64,000 nt of DNA from Tanypteryx hageni. Taxonomy: Eukaryota > Arthropoda > Insecta > Odonata > Petaluridae. The stretch is taken from contig CM054115.1 of NCBI GenBank assembly GCA_028673005.1, forward strand, positions 57,311,407-57,375,406, written 5' to 3'. Below the pieces are notes generated by a model. The model did not search any database and was not told where the DNA came from. It worked only from the letters and a program-made list of their open reading frames with translations. Below are positions 21,445 to 29,942 of this stretch, in pieces. Both the position numbers and the translations under genes were made by a program. The stretch's first letter is position 1; each line of letters begins with the position of its first letter.

Positions 21445-23899
21445 ATTTTAGTTTTTAAAAAATCAAAATAATTATAAATAAAATTTTGAAGCTAGTTTTT
21501 AAAGTATGAAATATAATATGTTTGGGGACATTGAAAATGGGACATTTGGTCACATTACTTTCTCTGTTTTTTAATATTATTTATTTATTTCTTCAAGTTA
21601 TAGCTTTTCATATTCCAAAACATTATATGATTTATATACTTCATTATAAGGGATGAATGGTAATAATAAGTTAGATATAAACCAGTTGACCAATACTCTT
21701 TTTAAAGAAGCTGGAGATAATTAGGATTAGAAAATCCTTGATTAAATAAAGTTAAGAAATATGTAATGATATTTATGATGAAGAAAGAACTTTTTAAATT
21801 TAACTCGGAAAAATAATTGCCATAATTCTTTATTTCATATTTTTCACTTTGGTATTCAGATTTTTAAGTTTTACTAATATAGTTTGTGGAGCTTTTTTAT
21901 GGCCCTTATAATATTTTACTTTGCCTACAAGACTACAACTTTTAACAGAAATTGGCTATCAAAAGAATGAGATTTAATAATACATATATTATTTCAATTT
22001 TGCTTTGTTATCATCTTTATGTCCCTATTTTATTTTTTTAAATAATTGGAGTCCCTATTATAACCAAGAAGAAATAAAAACAGTTATTGTAATTTCCACT
22101 GAACATGAATTTAATCGACCGATTTTGCCTATTACAGCATCATCAGGTGATGATGCTGTAACAGGTGAAACTGGTCAATTAAATTCGTTTCTAGTAGAAA
22201 TTACAATAATTGTTTTTATTTCTATTGAGGAATCTTTCTACAAAGTCGAGCTTTCCCAAGTGGAGTTTGATAATCAAGAAGAACCCTATTAACTTTAAAT
22301 TTAAATTTGAAAATATTATCCAGGTATTTTTGTTTTTTATATAAATGTTAAATTTATATCATCTAATAAGATATGAAATTATATTAAGTAAAATTATATA
22401 ATTAAGTAAATCAAGTATTGAAAGGATGTATTTAGAACCTTTATCATACTACCATATCATAATCTCAGGAAAATAGCCTATATTTAAAAAGATTAAATCA
22501 AAAAAGGACAGTTGATAGTTATAATTTAATGAAGCATTACATTATGTTAGGTAATATATCATAATTATTGCAGGTTAACAATGGATGTATGTTATGAGCA
22601 ACCTTCCCTTATATTGAGCAGGTTATAAAGCATCGCCTTCATGTTGGGTTTGCATGTGCTTCACTTCTTCAATTGATATATTTATATGCATACGTATAAT
22701 TTTTTTGTAATTGCTATGAAAGGTTTTACTCAAAAGTTTCTAAAAATATTATCTCTATTATTACAAGTGGATAGTTTAGATAGATAATGTATTTCAGAAA
22801 ACAAAATTTAATTTTCATCCAATTAGGTACTTTCTATTTTAATTAACAATCAAAGCATGTCAACTCAATCCTCATTTCTCATAATAAACAATTTCATGCA
22901 GTGACTGTTTAATTATTTTACTCTACTTGAGAATTCTATTCCCATAATCTCATGGAAGCTTTGTTATTCAAAGGAGTCGGGGGGCACCCAGCGAGATGGC
23001 CAGAATCGGAGGAACAGAAGTTGTCTTCCATTGTCACACTATCCAGGAGAAAGAGCTCTGAAGGCTCGAGCATGACCACATCGGATCCAGACCTTTCTCT
23101 CGATGTGCGGCTCAGCTTAGCTTTGGGAGAAGAGGCCGAGAGCGAGGCAGAGTGGGGTGCGGATGGAGAATTTCCTCACTGCGACACCGATGGTTTAGCA
23201 GCTGCACACGACTTGAGCGGCCGAAGAAGCAGGGAGACTCTTAGTGTTGGTGGTCAAGCTAGTGGCAGGTCACGGGCTAATAGGAGAGACGAAGGCGATG
23301 GTTCTGGTTATGAAAGTGTGGGTTCCCGAAATGGAGAAGGTTGTCTAAGCTCCCTCAGGAGGAAGAGGGGGGAAGACGATGCTGGTTACGAGGAACTCAG
23401 ACCTCGACAGATGACGCCAGCAAGGGGCGACCCAGGATACGAGCGAGTCAGGCGGGATGGTCCTCCATGCGGCGACGAAGATGAAGAGGATGAGGAGGAT
23501 AGGGATGGGGAACCAAGATATGAGAAGGTTCCAGCACGAGGGAGGGGTGGGGTCCCAGGTTATGAGACAGTAAGGGAACGAATGCCAGCTTTGGGAGAAC
23601 CTGATTACGAAAGGATGAAAGGAGAAGAAGAAGAGCCAAACTACGAAAGTGTTGGATATTCAGGTAGTCTTCTTCCTAATGCCCAGTTATCAAGTGGATC
23701 TCAAACAGATAGTTTGCACAATGACTATGAGAGTTTAGCCGGGGTGAGCAACTGTGGTGATGGAGTGATGGTAGAGAGAACTTCGGAATCGCCAGTTGTC
23801 TCTTCCTCCTTACAGGGAGCTTCTGCTCAAGGTTCTCATTTGGACGCAATGTATGCTCGAGTTCAGAAAGGAAAGAAAAATCCTGAAGGACAGAAATAA
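741..23899 (+). CDS. Tyrosine-motif-rich acidic phosphoprotein, last three exons (5' end outside window)
   Basis: Three exons (741-1007, 16942-17077, 22974-23899) join in phases 0 and 1 with GT-AG junctions into about 442 codons ending in TAA. The protein looks disordered: a Pro run (SPLPPPPL), an acidic stretch, then at least nine short tyrosine motifs of YxxV/L/M type (MYAKV, YESV, YEEL, YERV, YEKV, YETV, YERM, YESV, YESL) and a final MYARV echoing the MYAKV formed across the first junction. Such motifs are typical docking sites for SH2 domains after phosphorylation by Src-type kinases, so a signalling adaptor is likely. The layout recalls transmembrane adaptors such as PAG/Cbp, but any membrane segment would lie upstream and is not seen. 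No catalytic domain is visible. I am sure of the exon structure and do not know the gene name. The first exon could instead begin at 784. Confidence 0.75.
2130..4792 (-). pseudogene. Tigger transposase, broken (HTH, CENP-B HTH, DDE_1)
   Basis: Reading down the - strand: a start with MSSNKTVGGKTKKLKRKS at 4792, then after a frameshift an N-terminal helix-turn-helix segment (DRNPNIPTKDIAYKFEIP) with a stop. A CENP-B/Tc5-type HTH follows (4530-4279, GFTPKNGWLDCFRKRKGI). The DDE_1 catalytic region (4101-3742) has FIDRCPAHPPDLESL, where a second catalytic Asp normally sits in DNCPAHP, and LPPNATSKLQPLDMGIIRTMK. The reading continues as AWDEITPQTVT at about 3640, is cut by the insert at 2586-3608, and resumes as NCFRKAEF at about 2575. 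An acidic C-terminal tail (SVDDSTSVTAMQTIEELLNA) follows. Several stops and frameshifts make it inactive. Confidence 0.8.
2586..3608 (-). mobile_element. Helentron-like non-autonomous element (HINE-type) inside Tigger
   Basis: A 1-kb insert separates two halves of the Tigger reading frame. At its left end is a perfect hairpin, AGTGCTTTTC (2586-2595) and GAAAAGCACT (2605-2614). The same GAAAAGCACT recurs near the right end (3566-3575) as a subterminal inverted repeat. The interior carries about four degenerate copies of a unit with AACCGATTTCAACTAAATTT (near 2660, 2803, 3084 and 3378). Terminal hairpin, matching subterminal repeat and internal tandem units, without a clear target duplication, fit Helentron-associated elements such as DINE-1. 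The class is inferred. Confidence 0.5.
6242..6993. mobile_element. piggyBac-like non-autonomous element
   Basis: Ends read CACTTTACTGTCAGG on the left and, in reverse complement, CACTTTATTGCCGGG on the right, flanked by TTTA (6238-6241) and TTAA (6994-6997). piggyBac elements duplicate TTAA. It splits the hAT frame between 'GEEIRNVILY' and 'QAKYY', which supports insertion. The right part holds repeated GAAACACGTAGT units. Confidence 0.65.
7935..8456. mobile_element. MITE with TA duplication, pogo/Tc1 type
   Basis: Left end CCGTATTAGCCCGAATATAA; right end in reverse complement CCGTATTGACCTGAATATAG. TA flanks both sides (7933-7934, 8457-8458). No coding capacity. It sits within the hAT remnant. 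Confidence 0.65.
9784..9888 (+). repeat. Two tandem copies of a 52-bp unit in the piggyBac 5' region
   Basis: TTTCCATTGCTAGGTCATTC followed by a GAGAGGGTTTT-CCCACCCAC segment occurs twice with a 52-base period (starts at 9784 and 9836). It lies between the left end and the transposase start, where subterminal or promoter repeats could sit. Confidence 0.8.
10231..11900 (+). pseudogene. piggyBac transposase, one frameshift and two stops
   Basis: It starts at MEREEYSDSDIDAEE, the acidic N-terminus typical of the family; an ATG-less open stretch upstream from 10141 is not needed. Domains in order: acidic N-terminus; the family N-terminal domain (FPFEGDSSLNF, AAEIRVFLAIVMLQ); then the DDE core with all expected Asp positions still present: ITIDESLLLFKGR (about 10890), TTDNFYTSTQL (about 11140) and NDTMGGVDGVDQ (about 11430). 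A C-terminal Cys-rich finger follows (CALCGRK...CAACNVPLCMVPCF). Lesions: a frameshift near 10690-10735, TAA at 10812-10814 and TGA at 11220-11222. Total span is about 556 codons, normal for the family. It cannot make a full transposase. Confidence 0.9.
12490..13560 (-). pseudogene. Penelope-like retroelement fragment: RT end and GIY-YIG
   Basis: On the - strand the reverse-transcriptase active-site region reads FRYEDDIF (at 13489-13472), where the consensus has Y-x-DD, followed by LHPSISFTHESESKISLNFLNLTIS and THTYTNHVIHATSDHHF in broken frames. A linker and then a GIY-YIG-type segment follow (12869-12570): CNAVYIDQTGRNFLIRCDEQK, in which the usual G of VYIGQTGR is D, then SHFAQHLLDHNHTFDF. 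RT followed by GIY-YIG is the signature of Penelope-like elements. The 5' part is missing and frames are broken. Confidence 0.8.
13617..13642 (+). ncRNA. Hammerhead-like core, degenerate (PLE-associated)
   Basis: CTGATGA (13617-13623), then a stem GGCT (13625-13628) pairing with AGTC (13634-13637), then AAAAC where an active core would have GAAAC, i.e. one G-to-A change. Penelope-like elements are known to carry hammerhead ribozymes in their terminal repeats. It points opposite to the adjacent PLE coding fragment, as in a head-to-head arrangement. Probably inactive. Confidence 0.4.
13746..14597. other. Intron sequence, nothing recognised
   Basis: AT-rich, with one G-rich tract near 14118-14132 (GTGGGGTGGGGGTGG). 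No gene or bounded element was seen. Confidence 0.4.
14598..14764. mobile_element. Short hAT MITE (167 bp)
   Basis: Ends CAGAGCTCGACAAAT and, in reverse complement, CAGGGCTCGACAAAT. They are flanked by an 8-bp direct duplication, CTTATAAC and CTGATAAC, with one mismatch. hAT elements duplicate 8 bp. Confidence 0.8.
14765..15581. other. Intron sequence with a short imperfect direct repeat
   Basis: No gene was seen. A motif TTTCCTTTCGTGTGCA occurs at about 15397 and again at about 15471, followed each time by GTAAATGAAA or GTAAGTGAAA. Otherwise featureless AT-rich DNA. Confidence 0.4.
15582..15912. mobile_element. hAT MITE with GGCCCGC-rich ends
   Basis: The left end CAGGGATCTGCAACCTACGG runs into GGCCCGCGGGCC. 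The right side shows GGCCCGCCATGCAGAAAAGG and TTGGGTATGGG, approximately inverted. It resembles the copies at 39933, 51383 and 59094. No clean 8-bp duplication was identified. Confidence 0.6.
15913..16941. other. Intron sequence, nothing recognised
   Basis: AT-rich. A segment GAGGTATGTTTGAAATAA at about 16462 resembles GAGGTATGTTTTAAATAA at about 1461, a possible dispersed repeat. Confidence 0.35.
16942..17077 (+). CDS. Exon of tyrosine-motif protein (basic VIKKNKRKSEG segment)
   Basis: Acceptor TCCATAG|GTG, donor AATG|GTAAGA, 136 bases, entering in phase 0 and leaving in phase 1. It encodes VIKKNKRKSEGATLQGLP followed by a Ser/Thr-rich stretch. Joined to the previous exon it gives a continuous MYAKVIKKNKRKSEG, which supports the junction. 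Confidence 0.78.
17078..18324. other. Intron sequence, nothing recognised
   Basis: AT-rich intron between the second and third visible exons. Open frames here are short and have no recognisable motif. Confidence 0.4.
18325..18437 (-). mobile_element. tRNA-derived SINE, copy A
   Basis: In reverse complement: GAGAATGGAGAATCATG, then a tRNA-like head with box A (TAGCTCAGTTGG) and a box B-like GGGTTCAATACC, then a tail ending CTCCTTCTCAAATGT. The same leader, boxes and tail recur at 53254-53381. Confidence 0.75.
18591..18687 (+). mobile_element. tRNA-derived SINE, copy B
   Basis: A degenerate box A region (GGGCAAAATGGTTATAGCACC), box B GTTCGATCCCC, then AGTCAAGTAC and the family tail TCTCCTTCTCAAATGT. 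It lies in inverted orientation about 150 bp from copy A. Confidence 0.7.
19757..19826. repeat. Short inverted-repeat remnant
   Basis: TATACCATAGTGTATAAGTC on the left and, in reverse complement of the right side, TATACTCGGTATATAAGTTG enclose about 20 bases. It looks like a very short or decayed TA-type MITE. Confidence 0.4.
20587..20958. repeat. Long foldback repeat (372 bp, arms about 130 bp)
   Basis: The left end TCCAAATGTTATTTGAAA and the right end in reverse complement TCCAAACGTTATTTGAAA begin two arms matching for about 130 bases. Shared interior pieces include TTTTTATTTGGAGAT and GCATTTTAAATATTGCAGTT-like segments. The centre is unique. No coding capacity; probably a foldback MITE. 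Confidence 0.75.
21043..21129. repeat. (TG)n(TA)n microsatellite
   Basis: A run of TG repeats passes into an uninterrupted run of TA repeats to about 21129. Confidence 0.95.
21130..21350 (-). mobile_element. PLE-like fragment between two (TA)n arrays, with hammerhead-like core
   Basis: 220 bp of mixed-composition sequence lies between two long TA arrays. On the - strand it contains CTGATGA, GGGC-AAAG-GCCC, GATA (21306-21281): the layout of a hammerhead core with GATA in place of GAAA. This kind of motif is known from the terminal repeats of Penelope-like elements. No reading frame is left. The element class is inferred from this motif alone. Confidence 0.4.
21351..21440. repeat. (TA)n microsatellite
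   Basis: About 90 bases of TA repeats immediately after the PLE-like fragment. Confidence 0.95.
22070..22223. repeat. 154-bp palindrome of two opposed PLE-like terminal copies
   Basis: Two 76-base arms (22070-22145 and 22148-22223) are inverted around a central GG. The inner 14 bases (TTACAGCATCATCA) match perfectly. About 12 positions differ between the arms, nearly all transitions. Reading outward, each arm gives TGATGATGCTGTAA, AGG, then a GAAAC- or AAAAT-like segment and GGTC. The - strand arm keeps a full CTGATGA. Confidence 0.85.
22224..22973. other. End of intron, nothing recognised
   Basis: AT-rich sequence running up to the acceptor at 22972-22973. Confidence 0.4.
22974..23899 (+). 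CDS. Terminal exon of tyrosine-motif protein (YxxV/L repeats)
   Basis: Acceptor TTATTCAAAG|GAGTC enters in phase 1, matching the upstream donor. The apparent ATG at 22952 lies in the intron and is not needed. The exon encodes about 308 residues with regularly spaced GYESV, GYEEL, GYERV, RYEKV, GYETV, DYERM, NYESV and DYESL motifs, an acidic DEDEEDEEDRD run and a closing AMYARVQKGKK before TAA. It is more GC-rich than the flanking intron, as expected for coding DNA. Confidence 0.85.
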
Positions 23900-26000
23900 G
23901 TTTTGATAAATTTATATACCTTTGTTCACGAAAAGTCGAGTGAAAGCAAATTATGATGGAGGTAACTAATGCTTTTCTTTGAGATTGAGTTGAAAAATAT
24001 TGCTGTAGGATTGTTTGAATCAGTATCTCTCGTTATGTTTAGGGCATGTGCAAGCTCCTAACTTATGATGCTGTGGACATTGATTTAGACAGAAGATAGA
24101 AGTGGTAGTAACTTATTATAATGGTGGAGAGATATATTGTATGTTTTGGTTCTGAAAGATTAAGCTTTAACAATTGAACAATTATCTATGCGAAGAGTAT
24201 TTTATTAAATTATTTCAACAGAATATATTAAATCTTAATAAAATGGCAAAGTTAATTTATTTGCCAAGGATAAGGAGATTTTGTATTAGTATTGAGACAA
24301 ACTTTCAAGAAAGAAGAGTAAAAGTTCATGTTTTCAAAACTCTTAATATCCATTTTGAAATCATTGGCTTCATAACAAAGAAAGGATTGGTAAGGTTAGG
24401 CAAGGTCTCATAATTTCATAATGTTTATCAAGTTTTATTTACATCACAGTTGGTAGCCTTGTATAGAAAAAATGTCGGTTGACATAAGTTAATGCTCAAA
24501 AGTGATTCTGGCCTTAATTCTCAAATCCTTTGTTATTTTTTTAAGAAATTTATGGTTATGTAATCATAAAAAATGCAGAAGAGAAACAACTATGTAGGAT
24601 GATAAATTTTCCCTTAGAAAAAGCAAAATTTACCATTCCTTGTGTTAATAATCACTAAAAAACATTGCGCCTAATAAGTAACCTAATCACTGAATACATG
24701 TATTATAAATGAGATTAATATTTATATTGGGTACTAAGGTTTGCAAGACACTGGAGATATTTTCATGCCATAGTAAAGAGGAACGACAGAATAAATGTTT
24801 AAATCGACAAATTAATCATATGAGAAAAAAAACAGTTTTGACTGGCAGTGTAAAATCATATTATACTGTTAAGCTGCTGTTCCATAAGCATGAAAATATG
24901 AAAGAATGATGAGAAAAAATACTTTTTATTAAAGTAAGAGAGATGTTGAGTTTGCTGTAAGGAAATTTACCATTAAATGAATGCATTAAATTTGACCAGA
25001 AAGTTTTCACTTTACACATGTAGGTGATTGAATTTCATATTCAATCCATAAATACACAAAGTATTTCTCAGGAGTATTGAGATACATTTTATTTTATTCT
25101 ATCACTTCCAGCCTCTGGCAGTACTGTTTTTTTTTATCTTTTAGTTTTCCAGTCAAATTTAGGATTTTTAGATTGATCATCATCATTCTGAAACATTGCA
25201 TTTTTCTTTATTGAGATTTGTGCTGTATTATATCATTTTTATATACCCAGGGTTATGCACTGCATTTGATTTACTTGCACTGTGTTATTTGTTCTGAGTT
25301 ATTTCTTGTTTGAACTTCTTCCTAGAAATATTTGCATTTATTAGTTTCAAGCATAGTTTTTTTTATAGGCTTTAATGCCCATTTGCCTGTATTGTTAATC
25401 TAAGTGCCACTTGAATCCATGTTGCCTTGGATATTCAAGTAGATTTATCAAAAAAGCAATAATTTTCTCTTTAAGGAAAGTGTAATATGAGTGTTCATAT
25501 CTTTTATACTAAAATGATTTATCCTTAAGGTCAAAGTGTCCTGGTATGAAAACCTGTGCATTTAAGAGGCCATAGTTTACCTGAACCTTGTGTTGTGTTT
25601 GAGCTTATTGCAGATGACTTAATTTGCAATAAGCAGTGTATAATACTTTTTCTCAAGTGTTTATGTTATGTAATTGTATAGACATTTTAGCATTTATCTT
25701 TTTTTTAAACTATTGGTATTTGCATTTAAAATATTTATCAAAGCCCATTCCAAGCAGATATGAACTACAGTCTAACAGGTAAAAAAAATTCTGCATTAGT
25801 ATTTTTAGATTAAGTTTTATAATAATAAATTAATAGCTCAGCAATTCTTTATTTAATTAACATAGTTTTGAAAAAGCATTGCCTTTCTGAATTACTCTTG
25901 ATAACTGTAATTAATGTTTTCTTACTTGTGTTATTTCAAGTTCAACCATTGTTGAGTTTCTAAATTTTATATATTTTGAATAAATAAGTGCAATATTGAA
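23900..26000 (+). other. Probable 3' UTR of tyrosine-motif gene
   Basis: AT-rich sequence with no coding signal. AATAAA signals on the + strand at 24237-24242 and 25979-25984 are plausible poly(A) sites; which one is used cannot be told. From 26000 to 27000 nothing is recognisable. Confidence 0.4.
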
Positions 26001-27129
26001 GGAAAAAATAATTTCCTTCATTGAAGTCATGGTGTCAATAATGTATGGAATGGGTTGTTTGCAATGCAATATTTTATAGGAAGTATTTTGTCATTTTACA
26101 TGGTTCAAATGTACTTTCATGAATCTTGATCTTCAAAAATACAGTTTTGAAAAGACTTGACCTCTACTTTAACATTTTTCAAGGATGTTTCGACGGGTTT
26201 ACTTTTGTCAAAGGCAAATTCTATGTGATTTTTAAGGGAATTTAACCCTGGTGTTATGGGAGCTATATTATCAGGCTATGTCAGCCTGTATTTAGACTTT
26301 TTATAGCTATTCTAAAAAAGCTATAGTTGTAACATTTTATTTATTATGAATAGAGAATGCAAGATTAAAGTGTGAAAGGTATTTGTATTTGCAAGAGCGA
26401 GAAATTTTTCTTAAGATACTGAAAAATATTAGTTTCCTCTGCTTCTAGCTATATCCAAGGCTACTCTCTTGGTAACTGCCAATAAACTTTGTTTTATACT
26501 TTTTTCAGTATTGAACTTTGTGGCAATCATTAATTTGAGTCTTACCAATTTCTTCTTTTCCTTAGATATAGCTATAATTCCTCTGATGCTTTATGATTAA
26601 AATTTTGTAAAGGTTTTGTTGATTTTATGTGAAACACCTTCTTAAATATTGGTGAAAATGAATTAAATTATTTAAGTGTAGCATTGACTAATTTAGTAAT
26701 TATGGTCATAATTGTCATTTTGTTATGCCTTGTGTGTATTTTATGTTGCCTGTTAATTGTGTACCTCGCCTCTTCAAAGAAAACTAAAGCTCTCTGAAGA
26801 AATGTTTTTTCCATTTATTTAAAAAGGAATACAGATATTGCATTGATAATTTCCTTGAAATCATTTAAAATTCACTAACATCTATTCACACATTATACCT
26901 ATTGAATTTAAGATCAGTTTTATTTGTAGAAAGGTATCTCTCACTCCCTTACTACAGTGTGTACAATTTAAAACGTAACCCACAGGAAGAAAGTATAATT
27001 TATTATAAGTTTCATTAAATATACACCATATATTGTTAGTTATTTGTTATAAATAGTGTCAACCGCTTCACAGAAGATTGTTGAAAATGTCCACTTCCTT
27101 CTCGATGACATGCTTCAACCCTTTTCACC

Positions 27130-27268
27130 GTGTTTCTGTTTCACAAAATTTTTTTATTAGATGGTATATTGATGTCTTGTCTGGTACTTCCTTTGCTGGA
27201 TATGCATTCCTGAATGCTTCACAAACTGCAGTAAAAGATTTCAAAGAAAAATAATGCTCAACAAACAT
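27130..27268 (-). pseudogene. Transposon HTH fragment, DUF4817-like
   Basis: The - strand from ATG at 27268 reads MFVEHYFSLKSFTAVCEAFR, then NAYPAKEVPDKTSIYHLIKK and FCETETR before a TGA. The pattern (aromatic start, 'AF..AYP...VP...TI..L..KF.ETG') matches the DUF4817 helix-turn-helix common in arthropod transposon genes. Only this N-terminal domain is present. Confidence 0.55.
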
Positions 27269-27669
27269 GTTCTCGGGTAAAAACTATATTTGTACCTCCA
27301 ATGCTATTCAGGAACTGAGGCCGCCAGCTATGAGATAGTCAAGGTCATCTTGACATGCACGTGTGTAGTAGTGTGAGGGGAATTAACAAAGAGGGAAAGA
27401 ACACCTTCATCTGCACTTGTGAACAATATTGAAGTTTGGGTTGTGTTTTTAATGGTACACACTTTAGCTGGCATTACCTTCATTTCTTCAACAAATGGCT
27501 AGTGTGATAAGTTATTAATTTCCAGCTACCATATTAACATACATATGTGGGTGAATAGAAGGTGTGATCAAAAAGTTTCCGGACTATTTTATTCTCTATG
27601 ATAACCGCATTTACCTGCTATTCCATGCTGTCCCTCTCAAAGTAGTCCTCTTGCAACCTCCCAGCGGTT

Positions 27670-28440
27670 CTACCATTGTTGGAAACATTTGCGAAAGTCC
27701 TTTGTTTTGAACTTAGCAAATGTAACCTGCGATTGTTCTTGAATCAAGTTGATGTCATCAAATTTCTTTCCCTTCAGTGCTAACTTGAGTTTCTGAAAAA
27801 GAAAAAAGTCACTGGGTAAGGGAGGTAAGGAGGTTGTGGGACAACATTCGTGCCATTTTTGGCGACAAATTCCTGCACAGACAAAGCAGAGTGAGCAGGA
27901 GCAATGTTGTGGTGGGGAAACCAATCTCCAGTGTGCCACTTTTCAGATCGTTTTCGCAGCACTTCTTCCCGTATACACGGTAGAACATCTGTGTAGAAAT
28001 TTTGGTTCACAGTTTGTCCCTGTGGAACAAATTCATGATGCACAATTCCATGAATGTCAAATAAAAACAATCAGCATGCACTTAACATTGAAACAAATTT
28101 GTCTGGCCTTCTTTGGGCATGGAGATGAAGGACTCTTCCACTGAGAAAACTCTGTTTCTGGGTTGTAGATGTAAACTCAAGTTTCGTCATCTGTGATGAC
28201 CTATGAAAGGAATTGTGGCTCTCTTTGAAGTTATTCCTGAGGGTCCTGGCACACAATGACACAATCCTGCTTCTGCCCGTCACTCAGCAGATGAAGCACA
28301 AATTTTGCAGCAATCCGTCGCATGTTCACATCCTGTGTCAAAATGCTTTGGCATGATCCAAATGAGATTCCTAATTTATTAGCCAACTCGCAGATAGTGA
28401 TGCATCTGTTTTCATGGACAAGTTCCTTGATTTGTGCCAC
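27670..28440 (-). pseudogene. mariner transposase, broken
   Basis: Pieces on the - strand in family order: HTH part ITICELANKLGISFGSCQSI (28440-28231), FDIHGIVHHEFVPQGQTVNQ and NFYTDVLPCIREEVLRKRSE (28070-27780), then HHNIAPAHSALSVQEF, where the second catalytic Asp of HHDNAPAHSA is lost. Further on are PLPSDFFLFQKLKLALKGKK and FAKFKTKDFRKCFQQW (27939-27670). Frameshifts and the changed active site make it dead. Confidence 0.85.
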
Positions 28441-28735
28441 ATTTCCATCCGTCCCAAATGTTCAGCATCCTTGACAGATGTCACTCCACTTTTTAACTTT
28501 GACAACCAATCAAATGCTTGAGTTCTGCTCATTGTTTCCACTCAAAAGCAAGTTTTAACATCTTCAAGGTTTCTGTAGCAGTTTTGCCTATTTTGTAGCA
28601 GAACTTGATGCACACACGCTGTTCTTTGAATTCGCCTATTTTCTGATGGAGCAGAAATCGCAAAGAGCATAACACGCATTCACACGGATTGTACTTGACC
28701 ACTATCTAGTGGATGAGTTATGTACTAGTACAATA

Positions 28736-29896
28736 CACCGCCTTTTTGAACTTAGCGAATAATTGGTTCCTGAAAACTGACGCGAAATGCAAATTCGCGA
28801 AGTGTCTTATTTTCCCATAAGACGCCATGTTATTACAAGAGAGTGGTTCCCAGCCAACCTAAAAAATTCACTTTTTTATCATAAATAATGCAGTTTAACA
28901 GAAAATACAAGAAAACGTGAGCGTAAATAAAAACCTAGCCTTATAAAGTAAAAAAATACTTTTAGTTACCTTCAAAACGTGTAACAGCAAATGAAAACAG
29001 CATAACAAAGCGATGACACTTCTTTCCGCACTTGTACAGTTTACCGCCACAAAATTTTGCATGTGATTTTCGGCATTCTTTTGTTCATTATAAGGAAATG
29101 GTTTAACTTAAATTAAACTACTGAAATGGAATGTTGTGTACATCATGCACAAATGTTTTCCTGGATTCTGCAACAAACATTTCCAAGCCGCAAAAAACAC
29201 TAGTATTAAAAAGTGGTTCCATTTCTTTTACTAATTACATTAGAAATGTGTAACAGAAAATCAAAACCTTGCATAATAAAGTTATAACATTTCTTTTAGT
29301 AATCGGGTTCAAAATACGCTGCGGAATATCTTACGTTACAGGATGATAGCAATTCTTAGATTTACATTAAAAGTCCTTAATAAACAATGAAAACCTAACA
29401 AAAACAAGTTCCTTAAATTACATTCAAAATACAAAGATAATATCATTAAATATTTCGGTCAAAAACCAGCAACCTCATACGCGAAGCACTAATATTTTCA
29501 ATGTCATATTCGTGAAAGTTGTGAAAAATAAAATGCGCAGGACGCTTTTCCTTAAGCCAATAATTTCTAATTTGGCCGCTAGATGCCAGCAACTTTGACT
29601 TATCGAAAATAGCGCCGTTGGCATTAAGGTTTAAACAGAGCTACAAAAGAATTAAGTCGATAGTTACCACGTTTGCTTAGTTTAAAAACTGTTAATAACA
29701 AGCATTATAAATATAATAATGTCCATTTCTAGGGTGCTAAACTTAAAAACAAAAAAGTAGAAGGATTTCAAGTTTGTAGGCATCATAAACGCATGATGCG
29801 AAATGTAAGTAATATGCGCGAAACAAGTAATGGTCATAAAAAATGTCGCTGTCCAAATTTGCAAACCGCAAGCATGCGAAGTTCAAAAAGGTGGTG
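28736..29896. mobile_element. TA-flanked element nested in mariner (1161 bp)
   Basis: Left end CACCGCCTTTTTGAACTTAG; right end in reverse complement CACCACCTTTTTGAACTTCG; TA on both sides (28734-28735, 29897-29898). No coding capacity was seen. Probably a non-autonomous Tc1/pogo-group element, and younger than the mariner it interrupts. Confidence 0.75.
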
Positions 29897-29942
29897 TAGT
29901 GTCATCTTGCAGCCAGTCTGGAAACTTTTTGATCACACCTCT

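Larger units (their letters stand above)
27558..29942 (-). mobile_element. mariner element split by a second TA-flanked element
   Basis: The left end AGGTGTGATCAAAAAGTTTC (from 27560) is repeated inverted at the right end (29920-29940). TA flanks both sides (27556-27557, 29943-29944). Without the 1161-bp insert at 28736-29896 the element is about 1.2 kb, normal for mariner. It lies between the convergent gene ends. Confidence 0.85.

Noticed and set aside
22952..22973. ATG at 22952 as a gene start
   Set aside because: The phase-1 acceptor at 22972-22973 matches the upstream donor at 17077, so the ATG is intronic.
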